From Pleurotus ostreatus/Saccharomyces cerevisiae fusant (taxonomy: Eukaryota > Opisthokonta), in the NCBI GenBank assembly GCA_024196135.1, contig JAMQCK010000088.1:1-64000 (forward strand): a stretch of DNA of 64,000 bases. The letters run 5' to 3'. The position numbers and the translations under genes are program-made. Shown one piece after another: positions 56,426 through 64,000 of this stretch (positions within the stretch are counted from its first letter, which is position 1; each line of letters opens with the position of its first letter). The notes under the pieces are model-generated. The model ran no database searches and was not told the DNA's origin. It saw only the letters and a program-made list of their open reading frames with translations.

Positions 56426-57237
56426 TCAGGTCGAGGTTGGGCGCCGCACATTAGGGAGCGCACTCGTCTCCTCCAGTTCGAGCTCCAAGCTCTCCTGCGC
56501 AAGCGCGCAGGGGTTGCACCAAAAAGAAGCACAGCAGTCGCACAGAACGCTCCCTCGGATCGAGTATCGTCTCCGCAAGCGTCTGCGGAGGGGAATCTGA
56601 GGCGCGCATCAGTCTGCATAACGGGACGAAGCGGTGACGAACACACCTGGAGGATCCACCCGCAGCCCATGAAGGAGGTAAGTAGGCAATGAGCCCAGCA
56701 GCCGCGTCCTCCGCAGGACGCATTGGCCTCGAGATCGGGGGTGCCGTGTCGCCTTAGGTGGTGATAACGACGCTGGTTATGTCCGTAGACGATACACGGG
56801 CAGCAGTACGCGAGACATACTAGAAGGCGTCGTTCAACTTCGAGGCGGTCAAAAATCACTCCACTTACAAGTCTTGCGGTCACCGGAGACACTGCATACG
56901 CCGTTAGACCATTGTCGTTCGTTGTTCGCATCCGAAGCGGAGGAATCGTCCGGATCGCTTCGTTCGGAGGCTATGGACATGTCGAGTGTAGGTGTCGGTT
57001 GCTTTAGTATCGAAAGAGACGGGACAGAGGCTTGCGAATGTATACGCGAGGGGAGTTCAACCATGGGCAGTCCGTCCGTGGTCATAAATTCAGTCTGAGG
57101 AACGTGTCAAGATGTCAACATCATGTAGCTCCTTAAATGTTGCTTGCCTTGTAAATGGACCGGAAAGGGTCATAGAAAGCCTCCTCGTCGACATCGTGTC
57201 GCGCAAGAGACTCTCTGGACTGTGAGCTCCCAGCCAT
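56426..57237 (-). CDS. PLAC8-family protein (copy 3)
   Basis: Exons on the minus strand are 57237-57148, 57094-56869, 56819-56647 and 56596-56426, giving 219 residues. The N-terminal half is Ser/Asp rich and unlike copies 1 and 2. The domain reads WSNGVCSVSGDRKT, CLAYCCPCIVYGHNQRRYHH, then a Cys-rich insertion NASCGGRGCWAHCLL, then IPLRRRLRRRYSIRGSVLCD and CASFWCNPCALAQESLELEL. The first intron has a GC donor (AAG|GCAAGC); no GT donor keeps the frame. It lies 750 bp behind copy 2 on the same strand, suggesting tandem duplication followed by divergence. Confidence 0.88.
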
Positions 57238-58368
57238 TCCGCTGGTTGATGGTAGAGTGAGGGGGAAAGCAGGGGAAAGACTGCAAGGACGACGGAGACA
57301 AATAGGCTGTGATCTTCGCTTTGTAGACTTAGTCTACGATAGATGGGTGTGGATCGAGCTCAGAAGGATAATTAGAGCGAAGAAGGGGTCCACGACCCAT
57401 TCAATAGACTGAGCGTTTCAATTAATGAAAGAAGTCGCCCGAGAAAACCGACGACAGATCTGCTCTTGCTTCCATTGAGGACAGATAATGCTCTATATTC
57501 GAGGGTAAAAAGGGGAAGGAAGGCGACCTTGGGTTCGATGGTGAGCATGAGCAGACCATGACGGCAGGAAGAAACAATGGATTCCGGAAGGAGATGGTTG
57601 CGTGGAGTGATGGAATGATCAAATCACCACGTGTCCAGCCGGACTCAAAACCCAACTTGTCCTGAACGCTCGTGAGACTCGTCTGGTCGAGCCGCTGTGC
57701 ATGAATAGCCCATCTAGATATGCCTTACGATGCCCATAGAACATTCCCACTCGCTGGAACCCTGTCGGACGATTCGTCGGTTCGAAGAGCCCCGGCAGAA
57801 CGCTTGCGGGCACCTCGCGGACGAAGCAGCATACGGCCGAGTTCCAGGCAGGTCTTTCTACCGCTTCTCCTCGTCGATGAGGCCTTTTGCTGACCCCGAC
57901 CTCCCCGCAAGCGCTCTCGAGCGCAGCGCGAGCGTCGGAAGTCGGGGCGCATGGCGCGTGCGGGTAGAAATGACGTTTGCGACCCATTTCTCCGTCGCAT
58001 AGTTCAAGCGGAAGTCCATCATGGCGATCTCGTCATGCACGTCCAGCTCGACCTCAAGCTGTTCCTCGCCGTCCCTCGCAGCTGATGCTCAGCCCTTCGA
58101 ACCGGCGTGGACGATAACGGGCAATCCGCATTCATTATGGCCTTCTCCCCGACGTTCTTCCCGCTTTACGCCACTGAGAATGGCAGGCCTTGTCCGCTCG
58201 ATATGCATGTGCGGAAGATGATGCTCATGTGGTTCTCTGGAGTCTGCGCCGATGATCCTATTCCAAATTTGACCGCGCTGTGCTCGCGGCGCCCATATAA
58301 GCCAGCCGCCTCTCGGATGCTTGCTGCTCAACTCTTCCGTCCCCCACGGCAGCAGCACGACTTTCACG
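57238..58368. other. Intergenic with weak coding-like fragments
   Basis: Minus-strand frames at 57619-57987 and about 57970-58090 (reading DGEEQLEVELDVHDEIAMMD in the latter) look faintly protein-like but cannot be joined into a gene. On the plus strand a TATA box (TATAA) at 58296-58300 lies about 70 bp before the aldose epimerase start. Confidence 0.4.
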
Positions 58369-60060
58369 ATGTTCATCAAAGCTCTCCTTGCATTGGGAAT
58401 CGCGTGCGCGAGCGTTAGCGCTCAGGACGGGGAATGGGTAAGCAGCTTCGAACACTGGACATTCGTCTTACTGAACCTTGTACTAGCCCTTTGACGTTAC
58501 GACTCTAACGGCGCCTGACGGTTCTGTTACTGCAAAGTTTGTGTCCCTCGGTGCGACCTTGACCGAGCTATGGGTCAAGGATCGTGATGATAATCCCCGA
58601 GACGTCGTTCTCGGTTACGATGACAATGTAAGCGAAGGGAAGGCTCTTCGACCTGACCTTCATTGACCTTTCATCTCAGTCGAAACTCCTGACCGATCCG
58701 AACCACCCGTCATTCAATCCCATCATCGGACGGTGAGTGACCTCAGCGTGTATTGTGATCTCGTGCTCAACGGTACCGCGCAGTTATGCCAACCGTACGC
58801 GTGCATACTCAATGGCTGGCGCCATCAGCTAACACCGATTTCAGGCATCAAGAATGGCACCTTCTCCATCCCCATCACGAAGGACGCCCAGCCTGATGGA
58901 CCTAATGTGTACCATATCCCTACGAACGGTCCGTCCACGTCCCTTGCTCACCGCGTTGCACTCATGATTCTCTTATAGGTCAGGTAATTGTGTGTCGAAC
59001 GGGCATAGTATATGGTCTCATTGGATTTCCCACAGCCGAACGCTCTACATGGCGGGAAACTAGGCTGGGATCGGCGTAACTGGACAGTCATCGACAAGTC
59101 TCCGACGCACGTTTCCTATCTTCATTTCGATCCCGCGGACGAAGGCTTCCCAGGGAATGTGACCACCATCGTGGGTCCTCATCCCTTGGAGTACATTGAA
59201 GAGCCACTGACGATGTCGCTCAGGCAACTCATACCGTTCACAGCGGCGGCATCCTGGAGTCCAAGCTGTGGGCAAACGCGACCGAGAAGACGCCCATCAT
59301 GACCACGCAGCACGTGTACTGGTAAGTCTGGAGGGTAAGCATCGGTTCGAGGCTAACCGCGCCCACAGGAACCTCGACGCCTTCCAGGACAACAGCAGCG
59401 ACATATTGTCGCACCACCTCCAGGTCGCCGCCGACAAGGTTATCGAGGTCGACAGCAATCAGGTGCCGACGGGCGGCTTCATCAACGTGACGGGAACGCC
59501 CCTCGACTTCACCCAGGAGCAGACCATCAATGTGAAGTGGAATGATACGTTCGACCTCTGCGGGCCGGGTGCGTATGCAACTGCACGCTTTGGTTTGGCA
59601 GTGGGCTGACGCGTGGACCGCGCAGGCTGCCAGGGATACGACAACTGCTGGATCTTCACGAACGCTACGGATCGTGGCGCGCGGACTAGCCTCTGGAGCG
59701 ATGCGTCCGGCATTCGGTAGGCCTACCCCTCGACGCGAGGCTAGTCTAAGTGCTAACGCCGCCCGATAGCGTCGACATATCCTCCAACCAGCCCGCGACG
59801 CAAGTCTACACGTCCTACTCGCTCAACATTCCCCGTAAGGCGGTGCACGGCGGGCCCGACGTGAACTACACCAAGTGGTCGGCCGTCGCGATTGAGCAGC
59901 AGGGCTACATGGATGCCATCAACACCCCCGAATGGAACATTGACCAGATTCGTGCGTGGCTCTTGGTTTCGCAGGGCGAGTCTCGTTGCTAACATCAGCG
60001 CTAGACGAACCCGGCAAGGACTTCTTCTGGGAGGTCAAGTACGAGTTCTCGACGGTTTGA
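58369..60060 (+). CDS. Secreted aldose 1-epimerase (galactose mutarotase-like)
   Basis: The enzyme interconverts alpha and beta anomers of aldoses. MFIKALLALGIACASVSAQD is a clear signal peptide, so it acts outside the cell. Twelve exons join in frame to 374 residues: 58369-58437, 58487-58627, 58680-58732, 58784-58794, 58845-58928, 58979-58983, 59036-59170, 59224-59321, 59369-59568, 59626-59716, 59770-59951 and 60005-60060. Family marks are KFVSLGATLTELWVKDRD, DVVLGYDDN, GRYANRIKNGTF, HGGKLGWDRRNWT, TTQHVYWNLD (catalytic-site His) and the Glu-containing VAIEQQGYMDAIN. Two exons are only 11 and 5 nt but are required to keep the conserved RYANRI and NGQPNALHGG stretches in frame. Confidence 0.92.
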
Positions 60061-60846
60061 TCAGGGACTTGGGGAATGCAAGAAAGGCCAAGGCTTGGCA
60101 TGTTATGAGAACGCTAATGATACTCGAAGTGGGTTATTGGTTGACAATGGTACATGATTGATATTCACACATGAGGACATGGCTCTAGTCCGCAAAGTCC
60201 CGGCGACTGGAGGTGATGTGGCGTGGTGCTTTGACGTCCTCTAGCCTCCAGCCTGCATCGGACATTGAACCTTGCGTGATCCGGCTAGTCGGGCTGACGG
60301 AGGTACCGCGTCGGTGAGTCAGGTACCGCTGCTTGATCAACGGGATGCTCGCCCTGCTAAATACGAATACTGATCCTTTGGATTGTCTGACGACTCTTTT
60401 TGAGTCCTTACCCAAGTGCGCCCCAGCCCTCGATGATCTCGTCTCCTCCGTCCATCGCGACACGCGCGCGCAGGAATTCACTAGCAGGACAGCGTCGACG
60501 CGGAAGCGCTATGCACGCCACAAATGACCCTTTGGTGCGCTCTTCGCCTTGATTTCTACCGCGGGCTTGTCTATATGCGTCCTCCGCTGATTCGCATGTA
60601 CAAATTCGGGGGCTAAGGATGAAGTACTGACAGAGTCCAGCAGCGACATTGTCTGGCACACCGCTTGACTCCTCTTGGTCGTGGTGTCCGTGTTCAGCGC
60701 ATCCGGCTATGGCACGCACGACTGCCGATACCTTGAAGAGGCTGCGAGTCTATATATTGCGACCTTTTTGCGCTCCCGCTCAGGTTTAAATTCCTAAATC
60801 CCCTTGACGCATCGTCAAGCGATCCCCAACGCCAAAGCCAGCAAGG
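60061..60846. promoter_or_regulatory. Upstream region of SDR gene 1
   Basis: A TATA box (TATATAT) at 60751-60757 lies about 90 bp before the ATG. No other gene is supported in this stretch. Confidence 0.55.
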
Positions 60847-62044
60847 ATGTCTTCTGCACGCGTCGCTATTGTGACAGGAGCTGCTCGAGGCATCGGCCGT
60901 GCTATCGCCCTACAGCTCGCGAACGACGGCCTCGACATCACACTGAACGATCTCCCTTCCGCTAAGGACCAGCTTGACGAAGTGCGCACCGAGGTGGAGG
61001 CGAAGGGCAGACGAACGCTGGTCATCGTTGGCGACGTCTCTACCGAGCCCGACGTCGAGCGTCTTGTGGACGAGACGGTAGACCATTTCGGGAGATTGGA
61101 TGTCGTAAGCCCTTTACGCACCTTTCTGTGTCACTGCCTGAAATGCCGATCTCGAATATATAGATGGTCGCCAACGCCGGAGTCATGGTCGTAAAGCCGG
61201 TCATTGATAGTGAGGCGATTTCCGTGTCTTCTCCTGATCGCGCGCTCATGTACTCTCCAGCATCGGTGGAAGACTGGCACAAGGCCCACAACGTCAATGG
61301 CCTGGGTACCTTCCTTTGCTACAAACACGCCGCCATAAAGATGCGGCAGCTAAACAACAAAAGCGGACGCATCATCGGCGCATCCTCAGTCGCGGGCAAG
61401 ATGGGTAGGTGATCTCTTTCGAGGCGCACATAGTGAATTCTCAATATTATCTACTACAGGCGAGCCCTTTGCGAGCATATATTGTCAGACGAAGTTCGGC
61501 ATACGTGGCTTAACGCAGGCGCTCGGTATGGGATACTTGATGAATGCTTCGTCATTAATACTTATGGAGTCCAGCATGCGAAATATCGCATACCGGGATC
61601 ACCGTGAATTGCTATTGCCCAGGCGCCGTCGACACCGTCATGCGTAAGACTTCCTCGGGTGGAATTCCCTGTAATCTGACTGACCTATCATGCGCAGTGC
61701 GTGAACTGGCTTATGGCGCAGGCGGCGTAGAGCCATTCTATGCTATCGTACGTGTAAATATGTCCTTGCGAGCTCTTCAGGCTCACCAGAATGCATAGGA
61801 GAGCACGAAATCCAGGGTAGGATACCTTGGCGTACCTGAGGACGTTGCGAACGTGGTGTCCTTCCTTGCATCCCCCGCATCCCATTTTATAACCGGTGAG
61901 TTAATTTGTGTTGTCGTTTGACCGGTGCTGAATTCAGCTCTGCTTGGAAAGGCCAGTCGGTGAGCGTCTTGTCATTTGTATTATTGATGGCTAGCTGAAA
62001 ATGAGGTGCAGATCAACGTGAATGGCGGCCGTTTTATGGAGTAG
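60847..62044 (+). CDS. Short-chain dehydrogenase/reductase, acetoin/diacetyl-reductase-like (SDR 1)
   Basis: A classical NAD(P)-dependent SDR. Exons 60847-61104, 61164-61209, 61261-61404, 61460-61525, 61575-61643, 61698-61747, 61799-61895, 61952-61959 and 62006-62044 give 258 residues, the usual size. The cofactor motif is TGAARGIG, followed by NDLPSAK, VGDVSTEPDV and VANAGV. The catalytic Ser is in IGASSVAG, and YCQTKFG gives YxxxK. The tail is FLASPASHFITGQS...VNGGRFME. Exon 8 is 8 nt. Similarity is to acetoin/diacetyl reductases, but the substrate is not proven. It is the complete member of a tandem array. Confidence 0.93.
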
Positions 62045-62446
62045 AGAAGGCGGTCGCAGGCCTTGAATAGGAAGATTATGCCCATTGTGACCATTCACCC
62101 TTGTGTATCGTAAATCCAGCGATAAGGCACCAATATCGTGAGACACCTCATGAAGAGGGCGCCGCGTCGCATTAAAAGGTGGAATCACCTTCCCGTTCAT
62201 TCATCCACAGGTACCACTCGTCCGGCTCTCTCGTGTTATAACCACGCATTACAGCAACCGGCGCCCGTCCTATACCGTAATGCAGTCGGTGACCGCCTAC
62301 TATATAGCGCGCAATTCGGGTCGCACTTGCTCTTGCATCTCTCCCTCCGTCTACGCATTTTCCTCGCCCTCGCAGCTTTCCTCGTCCTTATATCTTTCTC
62401 CGCTCTTACATTCTTCCCGCTCCCCGCGTCTGCACCGTCTGCTACC

Positions 62447-62786
62447 ATGTCTCTCACCGGGGACGTGGATGGGTTCTACGCTGCTGTAAGTAACGTTTGA
62501 TTCATCTTGATTTGGGGGGATTGACCCAGTCAACTTCTCTAGGTAACGGCGCAGGCGCCGATGGGGTATTTGGGCCGACCAGACGACATCGCGGATGCGG
62601 TGTCCTTCCTTGCTTCTCCGCAAGCTCACTTCATCACTGGTGAGCCTTTCCTACATACCTTCGTACGCATACAGTCAATGCAGTATCTGCTCGCAGGACA
62701 AGGGGTATGTCGCGGTTACCGTCTATGATTACCCAGAAGCTAACCGCGCGCAGATCGATGTGAACGGGGGAATGGTAATGAACTGA
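62447..62786 (+). pseudogene. C-terminal SDR fragment with its own ATG (SDR 2)
   Basis: Exons 62447-62485, 62543-62639, 62697-62704 and 62754-62786 encode only 58 residues, starting MSLTGDVDGFYAA and continuing MGYLGRPDDIADAVSFLASP and FITGQGIDVNGG. This corresponds to the last quarter of SDR 1, with exons of matching size (97 and 8 nt). The cofactor and catalytic regions are missing, so it cannot be an active SDR. A TATATA at 62301-62306 lies 140 bp upstream, so it may still be transcribed. Confidence 0.85.
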
Positions 62787-63148
62787 TCGGCGCCGTGAAT
62801 CGTTACTCGTCGGGATGTATTCGTATTCGAGAGATGTGGTGTAGCTGCTTGCCGGAGTCAAACCTAATCCCTCAAGATTTGAGAGCAGACGGAAGGGTCA
62901 CAACCCAAAGTGAGTATTCGCTCGAATCCGGTCCTATCCGGTCCCATACATCCACAGGGCCACGGTCCGTTTTGCGTCATATGGATGGGTCATGTCCGCG
63001 GACTACTGTGCTTGGGAGCGGGGAGAACGCCGCTGTCAGAGAGGGCAACAATGCGGCGACTGCAATAGTACGCTCCACGCCGTTCCCTCCCTCATTCCCA
63101 CCTTCCCTCTGTCCCTCCAATCCCTGTTCTGATTCCTCATCGCTGATC

Positions 63149-64000
63149 ATGTCCCTCGCCCGCGTCGCCATCGTCACCGGCGCCTCTCGTAGTATAGGGC
63201 GCGCCATCGCCCTCCGACTTGCCGAGGACGGCCTCAACATCGCCCTGAATGACCTGCCGTCTGCGAAAGATAGGCTCGAGGGCGTGCGGGGCGAGGTTGA
63301 GGGGAGAGGGAGGAAGGCACTTACTGTCGTAGCCGATGTATCCTCTGAGCCTGATGTGAAGTGTATGATCGATGATACGGCGGCGCATTTTGGGAGGTTG
63401 GATGTGGTGAGTTTGCTCGATACGAGGGAATGGGTGAGGCGTGCTCACAGTTGTCAGATGGTCGCGAATGCAGGAGTTTTAATCTGGAAGAAATGCGTGG
63501 ATAGTGGGTCTTGTCAATGGCGCACTTGTGCTTGGGTACTCACCTTTGAGTTAGCTACCGTCGAGGACTATCACCGCTTGCACAACGTCAACAGTCTTGG
63601 GCTCTTCCTGTGCTACAAGTATGCTGCGTTGAAGATGCGGGAGCTCGGGAACAAGAGTGGTCGCATCATTGGCGCATCGTCGGGTGCGGGTCGCGTAGGT
63701 GCGACGAACGAGGCGAAGCGCGCGGGAGGTCAGGAGTTGACAGTAATTGTCAGGCCACCCGATGACCGGCGTGTATAGTCAGACGAAGTTCGGTGTTCGA
63801 GGGTTGACACATGCGTTTGGTATGATAATCTCTCTTCTTGCACGGCGCGACAGAAGGCATTGACATCGATGTTTGCTTTAGCATCAGAGCTGGCTTCGAC
63901 TGGGGTTACCGTGAATTGTTACTGTCCAGATCAGTCGCCATTCAACCTCCGTTCTGCGTAAGCACTGACTCTCGTCATCCATACCAGGCTGGGTAGACAC
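63149..64000 (+). CDS. Short-chain dehydrogenase/reductase, runs off right edge (SDR 3)
   Basis: Exons 63149-63406, 63458-63503, 63555-63698, 63754-63819 and 63882-63929 match the first five exon sizes of SDR 1 (258, 46, 144, 66 and the start of the fifth). It reads NDLPSAKDRLE, VVADVSSEPDV, VANAGVL, RIIGASSGAG and YSQTKFGVRGLTHAF. Two oddities stand out. The cofactor loop is TGASRSIG, with Ser where SDRs nearly always have Gly. A sixth exon beginning at 63988 (GC TGG GTA GAC) continues the CPG-VDT motif only if an intron 63930-63987 starts with AT instead of GT. SDR 1 has no intron there. The gene may be damaged. Confidence 0.85.

Noticed and set aside
57619..57987. 123-codon minus-strand frame starting MGRKRHFYPH
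   Set aside because: No recognisable motif, a competing frame is equally protein-like, and no splice path joins either to an upstream start.

Overview
The window is nuclear DNA of a filamentous basidiomycete, most likely an Agaricomycete close to the polypores. The evidence is many short GT-AG introns of about 45 to 60 bp, GC-rich genes, a fungal mitochondrial isoleucyl-tRNA synthetase, fungal fimbrin and Enhancer-of-polycomb genes, and dispersed gene families I know mainly from mushroom genomes. Gene models below were spliced by eye by matching reading-frame phase to known protein families, so exon edges are inferred.

From 1 to 12.4 kb is a transposon nest. A Ty1/copia element enters from the left edge on the minus strand, with gag, protease and integrase visible, a 309-bp 5' LTR and a half-tRNA initiator-Met primer site. 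A solo copy of the same LTR, with a perfect 5-bp target duplication, sits in an intron of a decayed host-type gene. Next come a broken Tc1/mariner-like transposase, a tRNA-like sequence and a broken transposase-like gene of an uncharacterised mushroom family. Related inverted termini lie at 4.25 and 12.45 kb, the right one 70 bp before the start of a housekeeping gene.

From 12.5 to 28.5 kb is a compact housekeeping block. It holds mitochondrial IleRS, the scavenger decapping enzyme DcpS, a large disordered protein of unknown function, YIF1 (Golgi), then phosphoglucose isomerase and a zinc sugar-alcohol dehydrogenase transcribed divergently from one 534-bp region. From 29.1 to 34.9 kb are a mitochondrial carrier cut off after its second repeat and joined directly to the back half of a PL26-like (PcRGLX/YetA) enzyme, a tRNA-Glu, and a Gfo/Idh/MocA oxidoreductase.

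From 34.9 to 57.2 kb the layout is nearly mirror-symmetric. A PLAC8 gene and a gene of an unrecognised two-repeat family (here family X) face each other at 38.6-42.1 kb. The same pair recurs in opposite order and orientation at 53.2-55.7 kb, followed by a third PLAC8 gene. Between the pairs lie tRNA-Gly, fimbrin and Enhancer-of-polycomb. Hairpin-rich, gene-free repeat DNA lies at 34.9-37.7 and 50.5-52.9 kb; the first includes a 94-nt cloverleaf-like inverted-repeat structure. A 752-bp inverted-repeat element (MITE-like) separates the first pair.

From 58.4 kb to the end are a secreted aldose 1-epimerase with very small exons and a tandem array of three short-chain dehydrogenase genes: one complete, one a C-terminal fragment, one running off the edge.
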